Positions 7,663 to 15,274 of a stretch of 35,639 nt of DNA are shown piece after piece. The translations under genes were made by a program, and so were the position numbers. The notes below the pieces were generated by a model. That model saw only the letters and a program-made list of their open reading frames with translations. It was not told the origin of the DNA and searched no databases. The DNA is from Halomarina rubra. GTDB lineage: Archaea > Halobacteriota > Halobacteria > Halobacteriales > Haloarculaceae. The first letter of the stretch is position 1, and each line of letters begins with the position of its first letter. The stretch is taken from positions 257,821 through 293,459 of the forward strand of contig NZ_JALXFV010000005.1 in assembly GCF_023699475.1 (NCBI RefSeq). Direction: 5' to 3'.

Positions 7663-8895
7663 TCACTGTTCACTGCCACCGTCGGGGAGCGCCTCCGTCG
7701 CCTGCTTGGTCTGCTCTTTCGCGCCGTTCGCCAGGCGGGTCTGGAACCCGTGGTACTTCGCGACGCCCGTCGCGTCCTCCTGGGCGATGCCGTCGACGGT
7801 CTCGGTGTCGAACGAGGCAGCCGACTCGGAGTACGTGGCGAATTCGCTGTCGCGACCGACCGGGCGACACTGCCCGCCCTCGAACTTCAGGGTGACCGTG
7901 CCCGTCACGCGCTCCTGCGTCGTGGCGATGAACCCCTCGAGCGCGTCGACGAGCGGAGCCATCACGAGGCCCTCGTAGGCCTTCTGGGACCACTGGGCGT
8001 CGACCTGCTGTTTGAACTGGCGCTCTTCTGCAGTCAAAACGAGACCCTCCAGCGCCTCGTGTGCGGTGAGCAGGGCGGTCGCCGCCGGGTGCTCGTAGTT
8101 CTCGCGGACCTTCAGGCCGAGCATGCGGTCTTCCATCATGTCCGTACGGCCGACGCCGTGCTCGCCCGCGAGGTCGTTGAGCGTCTCGACGAGCGTGACG
8201 GCGTCCATCTGCTCGCCCTCCAGAGCGACGGGATAGCCCTCCTCGAACGTTATCTCGACGAGTTCCGTCTCCGCTTCGCCGGGCGTGTCCGTCCACTCGT
8301 AGATGTCCTCGGGCGGGACGTAGTTCGGGTCCTCCAGCGCGTCGCCCTCGACGGAGCGACTCCAGAGGTTCGTGTCGATGGACCAGTCGCCGCCGTTCCC
8401 GCCGTCGACCGGCAGGTCGTGTTCGGCGGCGTACTCCACCTCCCAGTCGCGGGTCAGTCCGAGTTCGCGGATGGGGGCGATGACCTCCAGGTCGGAGGTG
8501 CGCCAGACCGCCTCGAAGCGCAACTGGTCGTTGCCCTTCCCGGTACAGCCGTGGGCGACGGCGTCACAGCCCTCGTCGACGGCGACGTCGAGGATGGCCT
8601 GGGCGATGACGGGACGCGCGAGCGCGGTTCCGAGCGGGTAGCCCTGGTAGTCGGCGTTGGCGCGGACGGCGTCGAGACAGAGGTCGGCGAACTCGGCTTT
8701 GGCGTCGACGACGTGGGTCTCGACGCCGAGTGCGTCGGCGGTCTCGTCGGCCTCGTCGAACTCCTCGGCGGGTTGGCCGACGTCGACGGTGACGCCGACG
8801 ACTTCGTCGTAGCCGTACTCCTCTTTCAACAGCGGAACGCAGACGGTCGTGTCGAGCCCACCCGAGAAGGCGAGCGCGACTTTGCTTGTGGACAT
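7663..8895 (-). CDS. argG: Argininosuccinate synthase
   Basis: Joins citrulline and aspartate with ATP to give argininosuccinate. 410 residues, the normal length. The PP-loop AFSGGLDTTV is at residues 8-17, followed by VDVGQPAEEF, HGCTGKGNDQ and the citrulline/aspartate binding region. The ATG at 8895 starts immediately before the first strand of the PP-loop domain. Upstream, 81 bases separate the start from a 27-codon leaderless ORF with clustered Arg codons and a hairpin, a possible arginine-responsive leader (8977-9091). First gene of the argGH part of the arginine cluster. Confidence 0.96.
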   Translation of the reverse strand: MSTSKVALAFSGGLDTTVCVPLLKEEYGYDEVVGVTVDVGQPAEEFDEADETADALGVETHVVDAKAEFADLCLDAVRANADYQGYPLGTALARPVIAQAILDVAVDEGCDAVAHGCTGKGNDQLRFEAVWRTSDLEVIAPIRELGLTRDWEVEYAAEHDLPVDGGNGGDWSIDTNLWSRSVEGDALEDPNYVPPEDIYEWTDTPGEAETELVEITFEEGYPVALEGEQMDAVTLVETLNDLAGEHGVGRTDMMEDRMLGLKVRENYEHPAATALLTAHEALEGLVLTAEERQFKQQVDAQWSQKAYEGLVMAPLVDALEGFIATTQERVTGTVTLKFEGGQCRPVGRDSEFATYSESAASFDTETVDGIAQEDATGVAKYHGFQTRLANGAKEQTKQATEALPDGGSEQ

Positions 8896-8976
8896 TTGGG
8901 GTCGAGTGCGATGGGTGCGCCGAAACCTCGGCGCTGGACGGTTGGAAACTGGGCGACGGTCGAGGGGAGAATGTAG

Positions 8977-9060
8977 TTACTGGGCCAGGAGGCCCGGTCG
9001 CACTCGTCGCGGAAGGGCACCGCTCGCGGCCTGCGTGCCGGTGGAGCGGTGAGTCGTCAT
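8977..9060 (-). CDS. 27-codon leader ORF upstream of argG, possible leader peptide
   Basis: An ATG-to-TAA ORF whose ATG (9060) lies about 28 bases after the centre of a strong TATA box, so the predicted transcript starts at or within a base of this ATG. It has five Arg codons; three CGA codons lie in a four-codon block (CGA CGA GTG CGA) about eight codons before the stop. The last codons overlap a hairpin (8982-8995). The stop is 81 bases before the argG ATG. Position, Arg codons and hairpin resemble a bacterial amino-acid attenuator. I know of no described case for this gene; function is inference. Confidence 0.4.
   Translation of the reverse strand: MTTHRSTGTQAASGALPRRVRPGLLAQ
8982..8995 (-). 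promoter_or_regulatory. Hairpin at the end of the argG leader ORF
   Basis: In the RNA sense GGGCC-TCCT-GGCCC, a 5-pair all-GC stem with a four-base loop, lying in the last codons of the 27-codon leader ORF and just downstream of its CGA cluster. A ribosome reaching the leader stop would cover it; one stalled at the CGA codons would leave it free to fold. Confidence 0.4.
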
Positions 9061-9081
9061 TACCAGACCGAAACGACGCGA

Positions 9082-9091
9082 GCGTAATAAA
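9082..9091 (-). promoter_or_regulatory. TATA box for the argG leader transcript
   Basis: Minus-strand TTTATTACGC, the best TATA-like box upstream of argG. Its core is centred near 9088, 28 bases from the ATG of the leader ORF and about 190 bases from argG itself. Confidence 0.65.
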
Positions 9092-9151
9092 CCTGTCTCG
9101 GGCGGCAATCGCTGCGCCGTCGTGTGAACACCCCACACTGCCGTGCGCGGC

Positions 9152-9160
9152 GTTTTTGTA
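9152..9160 (+). promoter_or_regulatory. TATA-like box for the 2'-5' RNA ligase-like gene
   Basis: GTTTTTGTA centred about 27 bases before the GTG at 9183, consistent with a leaderless transcript and supporting that start codon. Confidence 0.55.
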
Positions 9161-9182
9161 CGCACGTCGACCGAGAGAGGAC

Positions 9183-9677
9183 GTGTACAGTCTGAACGCC
9201 CGTGTTCCGCGGTCGGTCCGGACGGTCGTCGAGGCCCTCCAGCGCGACCTCCCCGACGGCTGTCGCCCGCGCGACCGACTCACGCTCGTCGTCAAGCGCG
9301 TCGGCGAGGACGAGACGGACCACCGCGAACTGGCCGAGCGCGCCCGTACGGCGCTGGCTGGCGAACCGGCCTGCAACGCTCGACTCGGGCGTCTCGGCGC
9401 GTTCGACGCCGACGGCACGCCCGTCGTCCACCTGCGCGTCGAGAGCCCCGGTCTCCGCGCGCTCCACCACCGACTCTGTCGGGCGTTCGACCCCGTCCCG
9501 GCCATCGAGGGCGAGGCGTACGTCCCCCACGTCACGCTCGGGCGTGGTGGCGACTGGAGCGCCGTCGAGGCGTTGTGTGAGCGCGACGTCGAGCCAGTCG
9601 AGTGGACCGTCTCGGACCTGCTGCTGTGGTCGAACCGGTGGCGCGAACCGGTCGCGTCGCTCGCGCTGGGACGATAG
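9183..9677 (+). CDS. 2'-5' RNA ligase / cyclic phosphodiesterase-like protein (2H superfamily)
   Basis: 164 residues. The 2H fold uses two H-x-T/S motifs to act on 2',5' or cyclic phosphodiester bonds in RNA. The second motif is intact as HVTLGRG near residue 117. At the expected first motif the sequence reads RLTLVVKR, with Arg in place of the first catalytic His, so activity is uncertain. The GTG at 9183 is chosen because a TATA-like box lies 27 bases upstream and the protein then starts at the first strand (YSLNARVP). The frame is open further upstream but only across the argG control region. Family assigned from motif spacing and length; substrate unknown. Confidence 0.72.
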   Translation: MYSLNARVPRSVRTVVEALQRDLPDGCRPRDRLTLVVKRVGEDETDHRELAERARTALAGEPACNARLGRLGAFDADGTPVVHLRVESPGLRALHHRLCRAFDPVPAIEGEAYVPHVTLGRGGDWSAVEALCERDVEPVEWTVSDLLLWSNRWREPVASLALGR

Positions 9678-9712
9678 CGAACGGAGTCGTGAGGACCGCG
9701 CCGACTACTCAC

Positions 9713-12073
9713 CTACGGTCGCGGCGGCGACCCACTCCACGCGTCCATATCGGAGTAGAAGTTGAGCATCGCGAACTTCAGCTTCCCCGGGTCGATGTCG
9801 ATCTGTTCGACGCGCTCCTCGGCGGGGAAGCCCTCCTTGACGCTGTACTTCTTCATCTCCCGGCGGGCGCGCTTGGTGTAGCGCTCGTCGAGCAGGATTC
9901 GCACCCCGAAGTCCTCCGGTGAGCGCACGACCCGTCCGAGCGCCTGTCGGGTCTTGCGAATCGTGGGGACCTCGACGGCGTACTTCCAGCCCACGTCCTT
10001 CCCGTCGAAGGCGGTGTCGTAGGCGTCCTGAACCGCGTCCATCCGGTCGTCGAGGTGCGGGTACGGAACACCCACGACCACGACCGACCGGGCGTCGTCG
10101 TCGTCGAAGCTCACCCCCTCGGCGAGCGTCCCCCACAGCGAGGTGAACAGCACGCCGTCGTCGTCCGCGACGAACCGCTGGCGGAGCTCCTCGGCGCGTT
10201 CGCCGGGGCGGTCGAGGTACCGCGTCGCCTCGACGTCCGGGTTCGCCCCGAGCAGGTCGTGGTAGCGCTCTGCCTCCCGGTAGCTGGGGAAGAACACGAG
10301 CGTGTTGCCGGGCGTGAACCGGACCGCGTCTGCGAGCGCCGAGGCGACGGTCGCCTGTGTCGACTGCTCTTCGCGCTTCGAGGCGAACAGCGCCGGGATG
10401 TCGACGGCGTACGTCCGACGGCGCTCCTCGGGGAACACCTCGCCGTAGGCCATCGTGAGCGGGCCGTCGGTGTCGGCCGCCTCCTCGTCCTTCTGGGCCT
10501 CGTCGTCCGCGCCGAGGTCGGACCCGGACAGGCCGAGGACGTCGCCGAGGACGTCGAACGGGCGCAGCGTCGCGCTCATCAGGACGCTCGCGTGGAGTTC
10601 GTCGAACAGCGGTTCGGTGACCCGTCGCGGGATACACGTGTACAACTCGGCCCGACCGTAGATGGTGTCGGTGTCGCTCGTCGCGGTCCCGCCGTCGGTC
10701 GTCACGTTCTGGCTGTTTGCCGAGGCTCCCTCGGCACCGTCGTCGCCCTCGGTCGCGTCGTAGCGGCCCGGTTCACGAACCGAGACGACGGGGTACTGCC
10801 CCTCCTCGTCGGAGTCGCGCAACCAGTCGTCGACGAACGTCGCCGCCTGCAACACGCGACACTCCTTGCGAGTCCGGGTCTCGCCCTCCTTGTACGCCTC
10901 GTGGTACTGCCGGTCGAGCGCCTTCCCGAGTTCCAGCGCCACGTCCAGGTCCTCGTGGATTCCCTGACCGGTGTAGGCGTCGAGGAACGCCAGGGTGAGG
11001 TCGTCGCGCCCCCGGTCGTTGGTGATGGAGAGGTCGTACCAGTCCTCGCCGACCTCCTCGCGTTCGCCGTACGCCAGCGCGTCCTCGTAGGTGCGGACGA
11101 GCGCCTCGCGGAACGCGCTGACGACGTTCTCCGCGGGTTCGACGCGCGGGTCGGCGGTCTCGGCGAGTTCCGCCAGCGCGCTGTCGACCGTCGGTTCGGC
11201 GAGCGTCCGCGTCGCGTGGTCGCGCGCCGCGTCCTCGACGTTGTGCGCCTCGTCGAAGACGACCACCACGTCCTCCGGGTCGCGACCCAGCCACCGGAAG
11301 AACTGCTCGCGGATCATCGGGTCGAGCAGGTGGTGGTAGTTACAGACGACGAGGTCGACGCCCTCCATCCCCTCTTTGAGCAACTCGTACCCGCAGAAGC
11401 CCTCTTCGTGGGCGTGTTCGTATATCTCGTCGGGCGTCCGGACGTCCTCGAACAGCCACTCGTAGAACGGGTCGGTGTCGGCGACGAGGTTCTTCCGGTA
11501 GTACTCACAGACCGACTGGTCGCGTAGCTCTTCGAGTTCGGACTCCAGCGCCGTCATCTCGTCCATCACGGCCTGCCGGCTGGCGGTCGCTTCGTCGGCC
11601 GCCGCACCGCCCATCCCGGCGCTGTCGGCCTCGTCCTGGGCTTCTTCGAGCAGGTCGTCGCTCATCGCCCCCAACTCCGCACGGTCGGATTCGACCTCGA
11701 CGAGTTCCTTGGTCGTGTCCCGGAGCGCCTGGCACTCCTCGTAGCCCACGTCGATGTGGCACATCGAGGACTTGCCTCGGAAGACGACGGTCCGAATCTG
11801 CTCCTGGCGGGTGATGGCCCGAGCCTCCTCGATGAACTGGCGGGTCTGCTGGTGGACGTTCGTCGTGATGACGACCGTCTTGTCGGTCCGACGGGCGTGT
11901 TCGAGCGCGGGGACGAGCGCCGCGAGGGTCTTGCCAGTCCCGCAGGCCCCCTCGAACAGCACGTCGCGGCCGTCGTCGAGCGCACCCGAAATCGAGTCCA
12001 TCGCCTCTCGCTGGTGGTCGTACGGACTCCCGTACGGGAAGAATCGGAGGTCCTCGGGCGACGGCTGACTCAC
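9713..12073 (-). CDS. XPD/Rad3-like superfamily 2 DNA helicase with FeS cysteines
   Basis: 786-residue ATP-dependent DNA helicase of the XPD/Rad3/DinG group, probably in DNA repair. Motif I is GACGTGKT (42-49), the motif II box is DEAH (274-277), a late motif is SATLRPFD, and motif VI is QALGRVVRS. Cysteines C105, C114, C189 and C227 between motifs I and II are candidates for the 4Fe-4S cluster; an acidic coiled insertion separates the second and third. Residues 447-457 (AEGASANSQNV) lie in an unusual Ser/Thr/Gly/Asp-rich insert coded by a palindromic repeat also found in argB. The start is GTG at 12073 with a TATA-like box about 28 bases upstream. Confidence 0.9.
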   Translation of the reverse strand: MSQPSPEDLRFFPYGSPYDHQREAMDSISGALDDGRDVLFEGACGTGKTLAALVPALEHARRTDKTVVITTNVHQQTRQFIEEARAITRQEQIRTVVFRGKSSMCHIDVGYEECQALRDTTKELVEVESDRAELGAMSDDLLEEAQDEADSAGMGGAAADEATASRQAVMDEMTALESELEELRDQSVCEYYRKNLVADTDPFYEWLFEDVRTPDEIYEHAHEEGFCGYELLKEGMEGVDLVVCNYHHLLDPMIREQFFRWLGRDPEDVVVVFDEAHNVEDAARDHATRTLAEPTVDSALAELAETADPRVEPAENVVSAFREALVRTYEDALAYGEREEVGEDWYDLSITNDRGRDDLTLAFLDAYTGQGIHEDLDVALELGKALDRQYHEAYKEGETRTRKECRVLQAATFVDDWLRDSDEEGQYPVVSVREPGRYDATEGDDGAEGASANSQNVTTDGGTATSDTDTIYGRAELYTCIPRRVTEPLFDELHASVLMSATLRPFDVLGDVLGLSGSDLGADDEAQKDEEAADTDGPLTMAYGEVFPEERRRTYAVDIPALFASKREEQSTQATVASALADAVRFTPGNTLVFFPSYREAERYHDLLGANPDVEATRYLDRPGERAEELRQRFVADDDGVLFTSLWGTLAEGVSFDDDDARSVVVVGVPYPHLDDRMDAVQDAYDTAFDGKDVGWKYAVEVPTIRKTRQALGRVVRSPEDFGVRILLDERYTKRARREMKKYSVKEGFPAEERVEQIDIDPGKLKFAMLNFYSDMDAWSGSPPRP
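10705..10737. repeat. Palindromic in-frame repeat, copy 2 (in the helicase gene)
   Basis: 33 bases, 30 identical to 3646-3678 in argB. It holds a perfect 8-base inverted repeat, TGCCGAGG and CCTCGGCA with a 3-base spacer (10718-10736), preceded by CGTTCTGG, the right half of a second palindrome that is complete in argB. It is read in the same frame in both genes. Confidence 0.8.
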
Positions 12074-12096
12074 TGGATACTGGTTACGCGCCCGGT

Positions 12097-12107
12097 GCTA
12101 AAATCCC
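12097..12107 (-). promoter_or_regulatory. TATA-like box for the helicase gene
   Basis: Minus-strand GGGATTTTAGC centred about 28 bases before GTG 12073, supporting a leaderless start and a transcript separate from the CDF gene upstream. Confidence 0.5.
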
Positions 12108-12174
12108 TCGCACCGACAGGGGTCGTCACCGGAGGGACGGCCCGACCGATGAGAACGACAGCCGAGACACCTCT

Positions 12175-13119
12175 TCAAATCTCGGGTTCGATGTACACCT
12201 TCCGCACCTGCGGTTCGGACGCGATGATGGCGTCCTCGATGCCCGTGATGGCGTCGTCGATGCCCTCCACGTCGAGGGTGTCGTCGAAGCTCACGTCGGC
12301 GGTGACGATGAGTCGCTCCGGCCCGAAGTACACCGTCCGGAACTCGTCGATGTGTTCGACGCCCTGCCACTCACGGACGATGTTCCGGAGCTTCTCCTCC
12401 TCGTCGACCGGGATGGACTCGCCGATGAGCAGGCGCTTGTTCTCCCAGGCGAGTGCGAGGGCGAACCCCATCAGCATCAGCCCGATGAGCACCGACCCGA
12501 CGGCGTCGTAGATGGGGTTGCCCGTGTACCGCGAGAGGAAGATGGCGAACATGGCGATGCCTGCCCCACCGAGCGCGATGGAGTCCTCGGTGAACGCGGT
12601 GAGCGTCGTGACGTCGCTGGTCTTCTTGAACGCCTCGCGGAGGGTCTCCCACTCGTGTTCGACCATCTGTTTCGAGAGCCCCTGATACGCCTTGTACAGC
12701 GCCCAGGACTCGAAGATGATCGCGCCGGTCAGGACGGCGTAGTTGACCCAGACGCTGGGAATCTGTCCGACGACCGGGAGCGTGACGCTACCCGCCACCA
12801 CCTTTCCGCCGTGCGTAATCGCGTGGTAGCCGTGTTTCAGCGACTCCCAGCCGGCGATGCCGAACAGGAGGACGGCGACGAGGAAGGAGTAGAAGAACTG
12901 TGCCTTGCCGTACCCGAAGGGGTGGCTCCGGTCGGCCTCACGTCCGCTGTAGCGGATGCCGAACAGGAGGAACACCTGGTTGCCCGTGTCGGAGATGGAG
13001 TGGTACGTCTCCGAGAGCATGGAGGGACTCTGTGTGAGGAGATACCCGACGAACTTCAGGATAGCAATCGCGCCGTTGGCGATGAGCGCGGCGATAACGA
13101 CCGACTTGCTGCTTGCCAT
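12175..13119 (-). CDS. Cation diffusion facilitator family transporter
   Basis: 314-residue membrane protein expected to export a divalent metal such as zinc, manganese or iron in exchange for protons. Residues 7-30 form the first membrane helix; helix II carries H40 and D44 in YHSISDTGN. Further helices lie near 80-100, 120-140, 180-200 and 212-232. The second metal motif in the later helix is FTEDSIALGG, with Thr in place of the usual His, as in the ZNT9-like subgroup. A roughly 80-residue cytoplasmic C-terminal domain follows. The metal cannot be told from sequence. A TATA-like box (13142-13152) supports ATG 13119. Divergent from the phosphoesterase gene. Confidence 0.88.
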   Translation of the reverse strand: MASSKSVVIAALIANGAIAILKFVGYLLTQSPSMLSETYHSISDTGNQVFLLFGIRYSGREADRSHPFGYGKAQFFYSFLVAVLLFGIAGWESLKHGYHAITHGGKVVAGSVTLPVVGQIPSVWVNYAVLTGAIIFESWALYKAYQGLSKQMVEHEWETLREAFKKTSDVTTLTAFTEDSIALGGAGIAMFAIFLSRYTGNPIYDAVGSVLIGLMLMGFALALAWENKRLLIGESIPVDEEEKLRNIVREWQGVEHIDEFRTVYFGPERLIVTADVSFDDTLDVEGIDDAITGIEDAIIASEPQVRKVYIEPEI

Positions 13120-13141
13120 CGTTCCGATGCAGCCGGGGACA

Positions 13142-13152
13142 CATGAAAGAGC
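13142..13152 (-). promoter_or_regulatory. TATA-like box for the CDF transporter gene
   Basis: Minus-strand GCTCTTTCATG centred about 28 bases before ATG 13119, fitting a leaderless transcript. Confidence 0.4.
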
Positions 13153-13190
13153 TACCGGAGATTGATGTACGGGGCCGCCCGAGTCGGCGT

Positions 13191-13688
13191 ATGATTACGG
13201 TGGTCTCCGACACGCACGGCCGAGACGGACACCGACTGACGGGTCGGACGCTGGAGGCGGTCCGCGAGGCCGACCACGTCCTCCACGCGGGTGACTTCAA
13301 CACCGTGACGGTCCTCGACGCGTTCGAACGCGAGGCCGAGACGTTCCACGGCGTCACCGGTAACAACGACACCCACGAGGTCCGGGAACGTCTCCCCGCC
13401 CGACGGACCGTCGACTTCGGCGGGGTCCGCATCGCCATCGTCCACGGTCACGAACACACCGACACCGCACTGGCGATGTACGGCAAGCAGGAGAACGCCG
13501 ACCTCGTCGTCGTCGGCCACTCACACCGCCCCGAGTTCCGCACCGTGGGGGACGTGCCGGTGCTCAACCCGGGGAGTCACGCCGAACCGCGACGGTACCG
13601 GCCGGCGCACGCCGAACTCGAACGCGACCCGCTGCGGGGGCGACTCGTCCAACCCGACGGCACCGAACTCTCTCGGTTCGAGGTGTGA
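13191..13688 (+). CDS. YfcE/MJ0936-type metallophosphoesterase
   Basis: 165-residue calcineurin-like phosphodiesterase with two metals in the active site. The ligand motifs appear in order: SDTHG (7-11), HAGDF, GNND, HGH, GHSHRPEF and NPGS. These are complete and suggest an active enzyme; family members hydrolyse small phosphodiester test substrates, and the natural substrate is unknown. Upstream ATG codons in the same frame exist, but ATG 13191 starts directly at the first strand ITVVSDTHG and is the natural choice. It is divergent from the CDF gene. Confidence 0.9.
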   Translation: MITVVSDTHGRDGHRLTGRTLEAVREADHVLHAGDFNTVTVLDAFEREAETFHGVTGNNDTHEVRERLPARRTVDFGGVRIAIVHGHEHTDTALAMYGKQENADLVVVGHSHRPEFRTVGDVPVLNPGSHAEPRRYRPAHAELERDPLRGRLVQPDGTELSRFEV

Positions 13689-13768
13689 AAGCATGGGAGG
13701 GAGGGCTGATTCCGGTCCGGGGACCGGGGAGGACCGAAGCTGCACTCGGTGCTACACCCCCCATCTCA

Positions 13769-13801
13769 ATATAAACGCGCTTGGCTCAAACGGTCGTTTG
13801 A
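13769..13801 (+). promoter_or_regulatory. TATA box plus 16-base operator-like palindrome
   Basis: ATATAAA (13769-13775) is followed by a perfect inverted repeat TCAAACG-GT-CGTTTGA (13786-13801). A transcript going right would start near 13798, inside the palindrome, the usual site for a repressor. The box also reads as TTTATAT on the minus strand. The next gene on the plus strand (13955) has its own nearer promoter. Confidence 0.5.
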
Positions 13802-13916
13802 CCGATAGGCGGCGCGGCCGTCGGCGGCGTGGTGACGCGGTTCTCGACCCGCCGGACGGAACCGGTCAGTGACGCCTCCTGAGCGGGCGTCCGCAGGGAG
13901 AACCGGTACAGGGATG

Positions 13917-13932
13917 CCCGAAACACCTTTGG
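13917..13932 (+). promoter_or_regulatory. Promoter of the small membrane protein gene
   Basis: CCGAAAC (13917-13923, BRE-like) followed by CCTTTGG (13926-13932), whose centre is about 26 bases before ATG 13955, fitting a leaderless transcript. Confidence 0.5.
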
Positions 13933-13954
13933 CCGCCAGTGCGCGAGAAGTGGT

Positions 13955-14083
13955 ATGTTCATCGACGGGAACCTGATGATGTTCGTCATCCTCGGCGGCG
14001 TCCTCTCGGTCATCCTCGCGCTCTACCTCATGTTCCGCCGGACCGTCCTCGCGTTCAACGAGGGCGTCGACGAACGCCGGTAG
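13955..14083 (+). CDS. 42-residue single-pass membrane protein
   Basis: Starts MFIDGNLMMF, continues as one hydrophobic helix (about residues 8-28, VILGGVLSVILALYLMF) and ends with a charged tail, RRTVLAFNEGVDERR. A BRE/TATA-like promoter about 26 bases upstream and the strong third-position GC support a real gene. I do not recognise a function; it looks like a small haloarchaeal membrane protein with a cytoplasmic C-terminus (positive-inside rule). It converges with threonine aldolase, 21 bases away. Confidence 0.7.
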   Translation: MFIDGNLMMFVILGGVLSVILALYLMFRRTVLAFNEGVDERR

Positions 14084-14104
14084 CCCGCCCAGGACGTTCG
14101 TTTC

Positions 14105-15121
14105 TCAGCGCCCCGCCAGTCTGTCGAGCGCCGTCTCCACGTTCGCCCGCGAGACGTCCCAGTGGGTGACGAACCGGACGAGGTGGTCGTCGAACGGGAC
14201 GCCGAGCACGCCCACCTCCGCACACTCCGCCAGGAACGCCTCGGCGGGGTCGTCGGTCGCCGCGAGGACGATGTTCGTCTCGGGGTCGAACGGTCGGACG
14301 CCCGGGACGTCGTCGAGACCCGCCGCGAGAACCGCGGCGTTCTCGTGGTCCTCGCCGAGCCGCTCGACGTTCTCCAGCGCGAGCAGTCCGGGTGCGGCTA
14401 TCATCCCGGCCTGGCGCATCCCGCCGCCGAACAGTTTGCGGACCCGACGAGCGTCCTCGACGAACGCCTCGCTCCCGGCGAGCATCGAGCCGACCGGTGC
14501 GCCGAGTCCCTTCGAGAGACACATCATCGTCGAGTCGACGCCGTGGGTGAGCCGGTGGAGCGGGACGTCGAGCGCGACGGCGGCGTTGGCGAGGCGTGCG
14601 CCGTCGAGGTGGACCGGGACGCCGAGGTCGTGGGCCGCGTCCGCGACTGCGTCGACGTCGGTCGCGGCGATGGCCGTCCCACCCTTCGAGTTGTGGGTGT
14701 TCTCCAGACAGACCAGCCCCGTGCCGGGGCGGTGGCCGTCGGCTTCGACGTACGCCTCGTGGACCTGCGCGGGCGAGACGACGCCGCGGTCGTCGCCGTC
14801 GACGGGCCGGACCTGGAGTTGGGCGTGCTGGGCGAACCCGCCCAGTTCCCACTTGTAGACGTGGCTCTCGCGTTCGACGATCGCCTCCTGGCCGCGCTCG
14901 GTGTGGACGCGCGCCGCTATCTGGTTGCCCATCGTCCCCGAGGGAACGTACAGCGCCGCCTCGAATCCCAGTAGGTCCGCGACCCGCGATTCGAGGTCGT
15001 TGACCGTCGGGTCCTCGCGGTAGACGTCGTCGCCGACCGGGGCGTCGCGGGCGGCCTCTCGCATCGCGTCGCTCGGGCGGGTCACCGTGTCGCTCCGCAG
15101 GTCGATTGGGTCCTCGCTCAT
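14105..15121 (-). CDS. ltaE: L-threonine aldolase (beta-eliminating lyase family, PLP)
   Basis: PLP enzyme that cleaves threonine or allo-threonine to glycine and acetaldehyde. 338 residues. The N-terminus [16 protein letters not shown] is the family signature; D173 in [10 protein letters not shown] would bind the PLP ring nitrogen and K204 in [11 protein letters not shown] would form the Schiff base. The frame is open upstream of ATG 15121 but only as Arg-rich sequence. A TATA-like box (15145-15153) lies 28 bases before this ATG. No partner gene is nearby. Confidence 0.92.
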   Translation of the reverse strand: MSEDPIDLRSDTVTRPSDAMREAARDAPVGDDVYREDPTVNDLESRVADLLGFEAALYVPSGTMGNQIAARVHTERGQEAIVERESHVYKWELGGFAQHAQLQVRPVDGDDRGVVSPAQVHEAYVEADGHRPGTGLVCLENTHNSKGGTAIAATDVDAVADAAHDLGVPVHLDGARLANAAVALDVPLHRLTHGVDSTMMCLSKGLGAPVGSMLAGSEAFVEDARRVRKLFGGGMRQAGMIAAPGLLALENVERLGEDHENAAVLAAGLDDVPGVRPFDPETNIVLAATDDPAEAFLAECAEVGVLGVPFDDHLVRFVTHWDVSRANVETALDRLAGR

Positions 15122-15144
15122 GGCCCGTGGTACCGCCCCGGTGG

Positions 15145-15153
15145 GCAAATACG
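15145..15153 (-). promoter_or_regulatory. TATA-like box for ltaE
   Basis: Minus-strand CGTATTTGC centred about 28 bases before ATG 15121, fitting a leaderless transcript and this start. Confidence 0.5.
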
Positions 15154-15274
15154 CGGTGGTCGCGGCGGCGAGCGGCGGACCCCCCGAGCCCCGGCCACGA
15201 CGGACACACACGCGGGACTGACGCCGCCCGGGCGTTTCGAAAGCCGTTTCCACTCACCCCGAACAGTTCGGTAC

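Larger units (their letters stand above)
8896..9182. other. Divergent argG / RNA ligase-like control region
   Basis: A 287-base region between divergent genes. It holds the argG leader ORF with its hairpin and TATA box on the minus strand, and the promoter of the ligase-like gene on the plus strand (TTTTTGTA, 9152-9160). No other gene is seen. Confidence 0.6.
13689..13954. other. Intergenic region with an orphan TATA box and operator-like palindrome
   Basis: 266 bases without a convincing gene. It holds the AT-rich box and palindrome at 13769-13801 and, near its end, the promoter of the small membrane protein gene. The minus-strand frames here are shadows of the phosphoesterase or end inside the palindrome. 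Confidence 0.6.

Noticed and set aside
13521-13745. Leaderless minus-strand ORF starting 27 bases from the two-way TATA box
   Set aside because: Most of it is the exact antisense of the phosphoesterase C-terminus and shows no known fold; a non-coding antisense RNA remains possible and is noted under the orphan promoter.
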